Shown here one piece after another: positions 51,545-59,505 of a DNA stretch of 64,000 nucleotides. A program made the position numbers and the translations under genes. This DNA is from Candidatus Proximibacter danicus (lineage in GTDB: Bacteria > Pseudomonadota > Gammaproteobacteria > Burkholderiales > Rhodocyclaceae), in contig JADJUC010000006.1 of NCBI GenBank assembly GCA_016710885.1, positions 62,001-126,000 on the forward strand, in the 5' to 3' direction. Within the stretch, counting starts at the first letter, position 1. Each line of letters opens with the position of its first letter. Under the pieces are notes generated by a model. That model was not told the DNA's origin. It ran no database searches and was given only the letters and a program-made list of their open reading frames with translations.

Positions 51545-52270
51545 CTACTCTTCAATGACGACGCTGGTGTAAACCTCCTGAACGTCGTCGAGGGCCTCGA
51601 TGGCGTCCAGCAGGCGCTGCATTTTGGCGCCTTCGTCACCGGAGAGTTCGGTCTCGTTCTCGGCCTTCATCGTTACCTGGCCGAATTCAGGCTTGAAGCC
51701 CGCTGCTTCCAGCGCTTCCTTCACTGCCAGGTAGTCGCCGGGGCCGGTAATGACTTCGATCGAACCGTCGTCGTTGGTCATCACGTCCTCGGCGCCGGCT
51801 TCGATGGCAGCGTCCATCAGCTTGCCTTCGTCGGTACCCGGCGCAAACAGCATCTGGCCGCAGTGCTTGAACTGGAAGGCGACGCAGCCGTCGGTGCCCA
51901 TGTTGCCGCCATACTTGTTGAAGGCGTGGCGAACGTCGGCAACGGTACGCGTCTTGTTGTCGGTCAGGCAGTCGACCATGACGGCGGCGCCGCCGATGCC
52001 GTAACCCTCGTAGCGAACTTCGATGTAGTCGACGCCTTCGAGTTCGCCGGTGCCTTTCTTGATCGCGGTGTCGATCTTGTCCTTGGGCATGTTGATGGCC
52101 TTGCCCTTGTCGATGGCCACACGCAGCCGTGGGTTGAAGGCGGCATCGCCTCCGCCCATCTTGGCGGAGACGGTGATTTCCTTGGCGATCTTGGAGAAGG
52201 CTGCGCCCCGCTTTTCATCCTGGCGACCCTTGCGGTGCTGGATGTTGGCCCATTTGCTGTGTCCTGCCAT
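51545..52270 (-). CDS. yebC: YebC/PmpR-family translation or transcription factor
   Basis: A 241-residue protein starting with the invariant MAGHSKWANIQHRKGRQDEK and continuing IKKGTGELEGVDYIEVRYEG and DVRHAFNKYGGNMG. Long described as a DNA-binding regulator, the family is now also linked to relieving ribosome stalling. It normally lies directly upstream of ruvC; here the EamA and YbaY genes intervene. A TATAAT box is 56 bases upstream. Confidence 0.95.
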   Translation of the reverse strand: MAGHSKWANIQHRKGRQDEKRGAAFSKIAKEITVSAKMGGGDAAFNPRLRVAIDKGKAINMPKDKIDTAIKKGTGELEGVDYIEVRYEGYGIGGAAVMVDCLTDNKTRTVADVRHAFNKYGGNMGTDGCVAFQFKHCGQMLFAPGTDEGKLMDAAIEAGAEDVMTNDDGSIEVITGPGDYLAVKEALEAAGFKPEFGQVTMKAENETELSGDEGAKMQRLLDAIEALDDVQEVYTSVVIEE

Positions 52271-52295
52271 GACTGTCCTCTAGCTGAAAACGATA

Positions 52296-52331
52296 CCGCG
52301 CCCGGTGGGGCGCGGCGAAGGCCAGATTATA
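52296..52331 (-). promoter_or_regulatory. yebC -10 box and 5'-UTR hairpin
   Basis: TATAAT on the minus strand (52331-52326) precedes a perfect CCGCGCCC/GGGCGCGG hairpin (52296-52315) that would lie in the yebC leader or end the upstream mltF transcript. A short TCGTTTTC follows the hairpin, so weak termination is possible. No clear -35 box. Confidence 0.4.
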
Positions 52332-52361
52332 CCGATTTGGCAGCCAGGCCGCCGCCGCTGG

Positions 52362-53834
52362 CTATTTGGCTGCCGGCGCGGGCGAGGTCTCTTTCAGTGC
52401 AGAACGGCGCGCCTCCAGTGTCTCCAGTTGCAGCTTGTAGGCGGTGTAATACTTGTAGATGTTGCGCACGTAACCGACCGTTTCCTGGCCGACGCGCTTG
52501 GCGGCGATCAGCTCAACGTTGTTGAACCACTTGTCCGGGTTCAGCCCTTCCTTTTCGGCTTCCTTGCGCAGTCTGGCGATGCGGCCCGGGCCAGCGTTGT
52601 AGGCGGCGAAAGCGAACAGGGTGCGGTTGGTATCGTCGAAGTCGGCATCGGCAAAATAGGTGTCGAGCAGCTTGCGCATGTATTTGATGCCGCCATGCAC
52701 GTTGGCCTCCGCCTGCGTGATGTCGCCGACACCGAGCTCCTTGCCGGTCGCCGGCATGATCTGCATGATGCCGATGGCGCCGACATGGCTCTTGGCATTC
52801 TGGTTCAGACCGGATTCCTGGAAGCCCTGTGCGGTCATCATCAGGTAGTCGAACTGGTAGCGTTCGCCATAGACCTTGAAGAGTGCGACCGATTGCTCGA
52901 AGCGCTGCCAGTCGGCTTCGACGGTCGCGTTTTTCAAACCCTTCTGGCGCTTCTGGAAGGCAGCCATGCGCTGCGTGACAGAGCCCATGATCTTGCGCTG
53001 ATCGGCAAGAAACTCGTTGACGATGGCCGCCAGCTGCGGACTGTTCTGGCGGAACGCCCAGCCGACGCGACCGCCTTCATTCAGCTTTAGCGTGTCATGG
53101 ACCTTGAGCCCGGTCAGCATGCCGGCCCAGAGATCAGCTTTCCAGTCGTCGACGACGATGATGCCGATCATGCCGGCATTCGCCATATCCATCAGGTCTT
53201 CGTCTTCGAGCGCATCGGGCATCAGGCGCAGCACCATCTGCGGCTTGCCGGCCTGCCGGAATTTTTCGTTGAGGCGTTTGAGGCTCTCGTGATAGCTGCT
53301 CGCCGGGCGGACATAGACTTCCTTGCCGGCCAGATCGTCAAGGCTGGAGAGCGCCGGTGCGACCGGGCCGGTAACAACCACTTCGTCAACATTGAGATCG
53401 ATCGGGTTCGAAAAATCCACTCTGGCGTCGCGCTCGGCAGTAATTGTCAGGTTGCCGGCGGCGATATCGGCCTTGCCGTCGATGATCGCCGGCAGCATGC
53501 GGTCACGGGTGACCGGGATGGCATAAACCGTGATCGGGTGGGCGCCGGTTTTGTACTTCTTGTTCAACCAACGCTCGAACGCCTGGATGTTCTCTGCCGT
53601 GAGGCCGCGCTGGACACCCTTGTCGTTGAAGAATAGCGTGCGGCTGTAGGGTACGGCGATACGGACCATGCGACGCTTCTTCATCGCCTCGAAGTCGCCC
53701 TTGAATACTTTGGCTTCCAGCGACAGGACGGCCTTTGCCGGCGCTTTCGTTTCCGCTGCCTGGCTGGGGAGGGCGCCTGCGAAAAGGGCGATGGCGGCAA
53801 GAGAAAGAAAAAGACGCAGGGAGTATGTTTGCAT
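52362..53834 (-). CDS. MltF-like membrane-bound lytic transglycosylase
   Basis: A 490-residue protein: signal peptide ending PSQA, a family-3 solute-binding domain (residues about 50-290, MVRIAVPYSRTLFFNDKGVQ to GWAFRQNSPQLAAIVNEF) and a C-terminal SLT domain. The catalytic Glu is in AQGFQESGLNQNAKS, followed by GAIGIMQIMP and FAAYNAGPGRI. The same order of domains occurs in E. coli MltF, in which the binding-like domain regulates the transglycosylase. It cleaves peptidoglycan strands without water. No lipobox cysteine was seen. Confidence 0.88.
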   Translation of the reverse strand: MQTYSLRLFLSLAAIALFAGALPSQAAETKAPAKAVLSLEAKVFKGDFEAMKKRRMVRIAVPYSRTLFFNDKGVQRGLTAENIQAFERWLNKKYKTGAHPITVYAIPVTRDRMLPAIIDGKADIAAGNLTITAERDARVDFSNPIDLNVDEVVVTGPVAPALSSLDDLAGKEVYVRPASSYHESLKRLNEKFRQAGKPQMVLRLMPDALEDEDLMDMANAGMIGIIVVDDWKADLWAGMLTGLKVHDTLKLNEGGRVGWAFRQNSPQLAAIVNEFLADQRKIMGSVTQRMAAFQKRQKGLKNATVEADWQRFEQSVALFKVYGERYQFDYLMMTAQGFQESGLNQNAKSHVGAIGIMQIMPATGKELGVGDITQAEANVHGGIKYMRKLLDTYFADADFDDTNRTLFAFAAYNAGPGRIARLRKEAEKEGLNPDKWFNNVELIAAKRVGQETVGYVRNIYKYYTAYKLQLETLEARRSALKETSPAPAAK

Positions 53835-53902
53835 GCCAGTGTCCAGAGACTTTTACGCTGTTAGAATCCTTCGATCATACCCCTTGAAGGCCCCTTATCA
53901 TC

Positions 53903-55405
53903 ATGATTCCGCCGCTGACCATCGCCCGCCATGCTGGCACCGACCTTGCCCTGCTGCCTGCACTCGCCAACCGCCACGGCCTGATTACCGGCGCCACCGG
54001 CACTGGCAAGACCATCACCCTGCAGGTATTGGCCGAGCGTTTTTCCAGCATCGGCGTGCCGGTGTTCATGGCCGACGTGAAGGGCGACCTCTCCGGGGTT
54101 GCCGCCGCCGGTGTCGAATCGCCAAAGCTGGCTGAGCGGCTGAAATCACTGGGTGTCACCGACTGGGCGCCGGCGACCTTCCCCGCCGCCTTCTGGGATG
54201 TCTATGGCGCTGCCGGCCACCCGGTGCGCGCGACCATCTCCGACATGGGGCCGATCCTGCTTTCACGCCTCCTGAACCTCAACGACACCCAGGCCGGCGT
54301 GCTGCAACTGGTGTTCAAGATTGCCGACGACCAGGGCCTGCTGCTGCTTGACCTCAAGGACCTGCGGGCGATGGTCCAGCACGTCGGCGAGAACGCCAAA
54401 TCCTTCACCACCGAATACGGCAACGTGTCTGCGGCCTCCATCGGCGCCATCCAGCGCAACCTGCTGACGCTCGGCGAGCAGGGCGGCGAGGCCTTCTTCG
54501 GCGAGCCGATGCTCGACATCAACGACCTGATGCAGACCGTCGATGGCAAAGGCGTCATCAACGTGCTGGCCGCCGACAAGCTGATGTCCAGCCCGCGCCT
54601 CTACTCGACCTTCCTGCTCTGGCTGCTGGCTGAACTGTTCGAGCAGTTGCCCGAGGTTGGCGATGTGGACAAGCCGAAGCTCGTCTTCTTCTTCGACGAG
54701 GCGCATCTGCTCTTCAACGAAGCGCCGCCGGCACTGCTGGAAAAGATCGAGCAGGTGGTGCGCCTGATCCGCTCCAAGGGCGTCGGCGTCTATTTCGTGA
54801 CGCAGAACCCGCTCGACATCCCGGACAAGGTGCTCGGCCAGCTGGGCAACCGCGTGCAGCATGCGCTGCGCGCCTTCACCCCGCGCGACCAGAAGGCGGT
54901 GAAAACCGCCGCCGAAACCCTGCGTGCCAACCCGGCTTTCGATGCGGCGGCGGTCATTACCGAACTCGGTGTCGGTGAAGCACTGGTTTCCTTCCTCGAC
55001 GAGAAGGGTCGGCCGACCATCGTCGAACGCGCCTTCATCCTGCCGCCCGCTTCGCGTATCGGCCCGCTGTCGGCGGATGAGCGGCAGGCGGTAGTCAAGG
55101 GCTCGCTGGTTTATGGCGTGTACGAGAAAGCTGAAGATCGCGAATCGGCTTACGAAAAACTCAAGGCTCAGCCAGCCGCCACCGAGACAGCACCGGCTCC
55201 CACCGAAGCTCAAGCTGAGGGTGGTGGCTGGCTGGATGGCTTGGGCAGCATCTTTGGTGGTGGAGCCAAACCCGCTGCACGCGGTCGCGAAGGTGTCGTC
55301 GAGGCGGCAGCGAAGAGTGCCGCGCGCGCCATCGGCTCGCAGGTTGGTCGCGAAATCATTCGTGGCGTGCTCGGCTCCATCCTCGGCGGTGGCCGTCGAC
55401 GGTGA
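53903..55405 (+). CDS. HerA-like P-loop ATPase (DUF853, YjgR type)
   Basis: A 500-residue HerA/FtsK-related ATPase. Walker A is TGATGTGKTITLQ and Walker B KLVFFFDEAHLLF, followed by the arginine-rich segment VRLIRSKGVGVYFVTQNPLD. The C-terminal 90 residues are Ala/Gly-rich and end in RRR. It is widely conserved in proteobacteria without a defined role. The stop overlaps the start of the next small gene (GTGA). Confidence 0.87.
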   Translation: MIPPLTIARHAGTDLALLPALANRHGLITGATGTGKTITLQVLAERFSSIGVPVFMADVKGDLSGVAAAGVESPKLAERLKSLGVTDWAPATFPAAFWDVYGAAGHPVRATISDMGPILLSRLLNLNDTQAGVLQLVFKIADDQGLLLLDLKDLRAMVQHVGENAKSFTTEYGNVSAASIGAIQRNLLTLGEQGGEAFFGEPMLDINDLMQTVDGKGVINVLAADKLMSSPRLYSTFLLWLLAELFEQLPEVGDVDKPKLVFFFDEAHLLFNEAPPALLEKIEQVVRLIRSKGVGVYFVTQNPLDIPDKVLGQLGNRVQHALRAFTPRDQKAVKTAAETLRANPAFDAAAVITELGVGEALVSFLDEKGRPTIVERAFILPPASRIGPLSADERQAVVKGSLVYGVYEKAEDRESAYEKLKAQPAATETAPAPTEAQAEGGGWLDGLGSIFGGGAKPAARGREGVVEAAAKSAARAIGSQVGREIIRGVLGSILGGGRRR

Positions 55406-55785
55406 CGCGCGCTACACCGGCGCTGAAAACAGCTCGCCGCTGCTACGGCCACCTCGCCGGCGAGGCCGGCATCGTGCTGCGCGAAATGCTTGAAGCGGCA
55501 GGCTACCTGCGGCTGCAGGACGGCGCTTACCGCCTCACCGACAGTGGCCGGCGTTGGGCCGAAACGCTGGGCCTCGAGACCGACGACCGCGATCCGGCGA
55601 AGTATGCGCGGAGGTGCCTGGACTGGACGGAAAAGCGGCCACACATCGGCGGCCGCCTCGGGCGTGCGCTGCTCGAGCGCCTGATCGAAACCGGTGCCAT
55701 TGTGGCCGGCGAGGGGCGGGAGCTGCGAGGGGCCGTGGCCGGTAGTGGCAGTGGAATCGACTTTAGGACGGTGTTGGCGATCTGA
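55402..55785 (+). CDS. ArsR-related C-terminal domain protein lacking the HTH part
   Basis: A 127-residue product from a GTG overlapping the HerA-like gene stop. The sequence ARRCYGHLAGEAGIVLREML, then YRLTDSGRRWAE and ARRCLDWTEKRPHIGGRLGR, resembles the C-terminal half of long ArsR-type regulators. The N-terminal winged helix that would bind DNA is missing; nothing similar lies in the preceding frames. It may be a truncated regulator kept by coupling to its neighbour or a remnant. Confidence 0.6.
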   Translation: MTRATPALKTARRCYGHLAGEAGIVLREMLEAAGYLRLQDGAYRLTDSGRRWAETLGLETDDRDPAKYARRCLDWTEKRPHIGGRLGRALLERLIETGAIVAGEGRELRGAVAGSGSGIDFRTVLAI

Positions 55786-55923
55786 TCTCTGTACTTTGTT
55801 TTGCTTTTGCCTCAGCCATCGGCGTGTCGCCGATGCGGATTTCGCATGTGCTGAAAGGGGCGCGGCCAGTCGTCGTCGAGCTGGGGGTGCGTGAATTCGC
55901 CGCTACCTGATTTTCCTCACGCT

Positions 55924-57087
55924 TCAACCTGCGGCAAGCATTTCTGCCAGCGCCACCAGCGGCAACACCTCGATATCCGCTGCCAGTGGATACCGTTCCG
56001 CTCCCGGATAGACGACGAATTCCCGCTCCGGCTCCAGATCGACACAGGCGGCGTGGAAGCCGCGCTCGACTTTCGGCGACAGGCTGCGCTTGATTTCGAT
56101 GGCCCAGTGTCGACCGTCCGGCCAGGTCAGCAACAGGTCGATTTCGGCGCCGCCGCCGGTGCGATAGAAGGAGGCGTCGACGCCCTCCGGGGCGACAGCG
56201 ATCAAGTTCTCGACGACGAAGCATTCCCAACTCTGGCCGACGACCATGTGCGCAAGCAGGGTGTCCTTGTCCGGGATGCCGAGCAGTGCGTGGACAAGGC
56301 CGCTGTCGCGCACGTAAACCTTGGGCGATTTGACGAGTCGCTTGCCGACGTTGCCGTGCCAGGGCGGCAGGCGACGAACGAGCAGCAGGTCGACAAGCAG
56401 ATCGAGGTAGTTGCCAACGGTTTTCACGTCGATGCCGAGGTTGCGCGCGAATTGCGCGGTGTTGAGCAGGCCGCCCTGGTGGTGGGCGAGCATGATCCAG
56501 AAACGGCGCAGTGTTTCTGCGGCGATGCGCGGGCCGAACTGCGGGATGTCGCGTTCGAGGTAGCTGCGGATGAAATTCTGTCGCCAGCGTAGGCTGGTGG
56601 CAGTGTCCTTTGCGAGCAGGCTTTCAGGAAAACCGCCGCGTAGCCAGAGGTCGTCGATTGGCAGATGCCGGGTTTCGAGTGCGTCGAAGGGGCCGAGTTC
56701 CAGATAAGCGATGCGTCCGGCGAGGGTTTCGCCGGACTGCTTGAGCAGATCGAGCGAGGCCGAACCGAGGAGCAGAAACTGTCCGCTGCGTCGTCCGGCG
56801 CGGCGCGCGCGGTCGATCAGCCCGCGCAAGCTGGGGAACAAGCCCGGCGCACGGTGGACTTCATCAAGGATGACCAGCCGGTGCTGCTGTTCGGCAAGGT
56901 ACAACTCGGCCTGCGCCAGCCGGGCGCGATCCTGCTCCGACTCCAGATCGAGATATAGCGCCTTTTGTGCCTCGCCGCACTCCAGCGCGAGCGTGGTTTT
57001 TCCGGACTGGCGCGGGCCGAGCAGGGCTACGGCCGGCATTTCAGTAAGCGCTTCGGCGAGTTTTGTAGTCAGGCGACGCTTTATCAT
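55924..57087 (-). CDS. AAA ATPase with DUF4143 C-terminal domain
   Basis: A 387-residue protein of the archaeal-ATPase-like AAA_14/DUF4143 family. Walker A is LLGPRQSGKTTLAL and Walker B RLVILDEVHRAPGLF. The winged-helix and nuclease-like C-terminal part contains NFIRSYLERDIPQFG, NYLDLLVDLLLVRRLPPW and GGGAEIDLLLTWPDG with EIK, the DUF4143 fold. The start at 57087 is the first ATG, with AAGG directly before it; a TTG 12 codons upstream is possible. Such genes are scattered, often solitary and mobile, and may take part in defence or mobility; the role is unproven. Confidence 0.87.
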   Translation of the reverse strand: MIKRRLTTKLAEALTEMPAVALLGPRQSGKTTLALECGEAQKALYLDLESEQDRARLAQAELYLAEQQHRLVILDEVHRAPGLFPSLRGLIDRARRAGRRSGQFLLLGSASLDLLKQSGETLAGRIAYLELGPFDALETRHLPIDDLWLRGGFPESLLAKDTATSLRWRQNFIRSYLERDIPQFGPRIAAETLRRFWIMLAHHQGGLLNTAQFARNLGIDVKTVGNYLDLLVDLLLVRRLPPWHGNVGKRLVKSPKVYVRDSGLVHALLGIPDKDTLLAHMVVGQSWECFVVENLIAVAPEGVDASFYRTGGGAEIDLLLTWPDGRHWAIEIKRSLSPKVERGFHAACVDLEPEREFVVYPGAERYPLAADIEVLPLVALAEMLAAG

Positions 57088-57157
57088 CCTTGCAATTCTG
57101 GGATATCGCTCCCTGTTTTGCAAGGATAAATCACTTTCCGTCGCCGGCAGGCGAGCG

Positions 57158-57502
57158 TTACACCTTCTTCAGGAAACAAGCCTTCAACATGTAATTGCCG
57201 ACATCCATCTTGCAATCGACCTCATGGTCGCCATCGCCGACGAGGCGGATGCTCTTTACCTTGGTGCCTTGCTTCAGCGTGGTCGAGGAGCCCTTGACCT
57301 TCAGATCCTTGATCAGCACCACCGCGTCGCCGTCCTGCAGCACATTGCCGTTGGCGTCGCGGACGATGCGTGCATCGTCGCCCGAAGCGGCGGCGCCTTC
57401 AGCCGCCGGCCATTCGAAGCCGCAATCGGCGCAGACGTAGTTGGCGCCATCCGGGTAGGTGTTTTCGAGCGTGCATTGCGGGCAGGGCGGGGTGGCGGAC
57501 AT
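57158..57502 (-). CDS. yjdM: Zinc-ribbon protein YjdM (PhnA)
   Basis: A 114-residue protein with an N-terminal zinc ribbon (PPCPQCTLENTY and YVCADCGFEW, four cysteines) and the PhnA domain (VLQDGDAVVLIKDLKVKGSS to GNYMLKACFLKKV). Although once linked to phosphonate use, the E. coli protein has no proven role there. The gene stands alone. Confidence 0.92.
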   Translation of the reverse strand: MSATPPCPQCTLENTYPDGANYVCADCGFEWPAAEGAAASGDDARIVRDANGNVLQDGDAVVLIKDLKVKGSSTTLKQGTKVKSIRLVGDGDHEVDCKMDVGNYMLKACFLKKV

Positions 57503-57641
57503 GGCGGATTCCTGTGGGCGTATGGCTTCAAGGCTGCGCAGTATAACAGCCGGGCCGCAACACCCAGCCGCGTCCAGCGCTGGCTATTGTGCATCCAGAA
57601 ATGACGATAGAATGCCGCGATCAATGACTCCGGAGGGAACC

Positions 57642-58949
57642 GTGAGCGCACAAATAACGCAGATTGCCGTACCGGAGATCACGCCATTCTGGCAACGCAT
57701 GCCCAAGTTCTTTCTCTATCCGCTGCACACCGAGCCGCTGCTCTACATGGGGTTTCTGGCGGCGGCGACCTTGCTCGGCTTTGTGCTGCCGGTACCCAGC
57801 CCGTTTGACCATCTGATCGTTCATGCCGGAGTCTGGCTGGCCTTCATCCGCTATGCCTACAAGACCTTGGACCAAACCGCACGCGGCCTGTTGACACCGG
57901 ACCAGCACAAATTCGAGGCTGACCCGGAGCGCACCAATCTGCCCTATAAGCAGTTCGGCATCTTCATGGTGATGGGCTTCGCGCTGAGTGTGGCCCAGTC
58001 CATGGGCGGTCTGGTTCTTGGCGCCGTCGCCATCTTCGCCACGCTGGCGATGCCGGCGAGCGTGATGATCCTGGCACTGACACGCAGCTTCTGGGCAGGG
58101 CTTAACCCGCTCGGCGTGATGTCAATGATGAGCATGATCGGCCTGCCCTATCTCGGCCTTTGCGCCTTTCTCTTCCTCCTGATGGCGAGCGAGCAGGCAC
58201 TGAGCATGTTCCTCGCGCCCCTGGTCTCGCCGTGGCTGCTCCTGCCCGTGGTCAACTTTGTGGCCATGTATTTCACGCTGATTATGTTCAACATGATGGG
58301 CTATGTGGTGCATCAGTATCATGGTGCGCTGGGCGTCGATCAGGATGCAAAGGCGGGGCCGGCCGCAGGTGCCAAGGAAGAATCCGGTGCAGAGGCGATC
58401 GGGCGCCTGGTGGGCGCGGGCCAGATCGACCAGGCGCTGGAACTGGCCTACGAAGAACAGCGCATCGCGCCGGAAAACCTCGCCGTGCAACAGCGTTACC
58501 ACAAGCTGCTGCAGCTCGCGGGGCGCACCGACCGGCTGTTGTCACATGGCCCACGTTACCTGTCGCTGCTGCTTAAGAAAGGCATGGGCGGTGATGCGCT
58601 TGCCCTGTACAAGCTGATGCAAGGCCACAACGAAAAATTTGAAACCGAGCAGCCGGCACAGTTGCTGGAGTTGGCCGAGGCCGCGCGCAAGGCGCGGGAC
58701 TTTACGCAGGCGCTGGCACTGGTCAAAGGTTTCGACAAACGCTTTCCGCGCAACCCGGCAATCCCCTCGGTGTATCTGTTTGCCGCGAAAATCCTCAGCG
58801 AAAACTACAAACAGGAGTCAGGTGCAAGGCAGATTCTCAACACGCTGACGGAACGCTATCCGGAACATCCTGCGGGTATCGAAGCGCGCCAGTACTTGGC
58901 GGTGCTCGACAAGCTGGCGCAGTCCGCGCCTTCAGCCGTTGGGGCGTGA
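57642..58949 (+). CDS. Membrane protein with C-terminal TPR-like domain
   Basis: A 435-residue protein beginning with GTG at 57642 behind CGGAGGGA. Six or so helices cover residues 30-230 (LLYMGFLAAATLLGFVLPV, FGIFMVMGFALSVAQ, LGLCAFLFLLMASEQALSMF). Residues 250-430 are a soluble helical-repeat domain (EAIGRLVGAGQIDQALELAY to HPAGIEARQYLAVLDKL). I know no characterised family. The helical domain resembles that of the convergent rhomboid protease, as described in the findings. Confidence 0.8.
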   Translation: MSAQITQIAVPEITPFWQRMPKFFLYPLHTEPLLYMGFLAAATLLGFVLPVPSPFDHLIVHAGVWLAFIRYAYKTLDQTARGLLTPDQHKFEADPERTNLPYKQFGIFMVMGFALSVAQSMGGLVLGAVAIFATLAMPASVMILALTRSFWAGLNPLGVMSMMSMIGLPYLGLCAFLFLLMASEQALSMFLAPLVSPWLLLPVVNFVAMYFTLIMFNMMGYVVHQYHGALGVDQDAKAGPAAGAKEESGAEAIGRLVGAGQIDQALELAYEEQRIAPENLAVQQRYHKLLQLAGRTDRLLSHGPRYLSLLLKKGMGGDALALYKLMQGHNEKFETEQPAQLLELAEAARKARDFTQALALVKGFDKRFPRNPAIPSVYLFAAKILSENYKQESGARQILNTLTERYPEHPAGIEARQYLAVLDKLAQSAPSAVGA

Positions 58950-59071
58950 TATTCCAAGGCAGCATTAAACATGATACGGCTTCTCAATTCACACTCCGCC
59001 CACATTCTCTGTGTCGCCTATATGTGCGGCAGGCAGGGTGTTCTTTATCCTGGAATTTAGGTGTGCAAGCC

Positions 59072-59401
59072 ATGCGCCTCCGCATATTTTTCTTTTCAAT
59101 GCTACTGATCTGCGGATTGGCGTACCGCTATATGAATTTTGAATCCCCGTCTCCGCTTGAAAATGCCGTATGGCCTTCCCTGTTTTGCGTCACATTCTTA
59201 ATCTGTTTCATTTTGGTGAGTGCTTGGTTCGTCAGCCTCGTGAACCGATTGAACGATAGTCTCTTCGGTACTAAATCGCGCTATTCCAGCACTGCGAGTA
59301 ATAGCGATGGTTCCTGGGGGAGCTATAGCGGTAGCGACTATGGTGGAAGTGGAAGTTGTGGGGATGGCGGTGGAGGTGGGGATGGCGGCGGCGGTGATTA
59401 G
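59072..59401 (+). CDS. Small two-helix membrane protein with Ser/Gly-rich tail
   Basis: A 109-residue protein. I chose the ATG at 59072, with AGGTG upstream; the frame is open from 58946 but the first 42 residues lack membrane or domain character. Two hydrophobic helices (IFFFSMLLICGLAYRY and FCVTFLICFILVSAWFVSLV) are followed by about 40 residues of Ser, Gly and Asp ending in glycine runs. No family recognised. It sits between two genes for membrane proteins and is convergent with the rhomboid gene. Confidence 0.6.
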   Translation: MRLRIFFFSMLLICGLAYRYMNFESPSPLENAVWPSLFCVTFLICFILVSAWFVSLVNRLNDSLFGTKSRYSSTASNSDGSWGSYSGSDYGGSGSCGDGGGGGDGGGGD

Positions 59402-59505
59402 CAGCAACTTTACGTCGTTCCGCCATCTCTCGCCTTTTGTCAGAGTCGTCGTGCTCGGCCTTCTCATGCCCGGCGAGTGCTTCCAAGCTGAATCGAAGCC
59501 TGAAG

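Noticed and set aside
52362..53834. Amino acid ABC transporter binding protein
   Set aside because: The N-terminal half is a family-3 binding domain, but the C-terminal SLT domain with its catalytic Glu and the absence of transporter genes identify an MltF-like transglycosylase.
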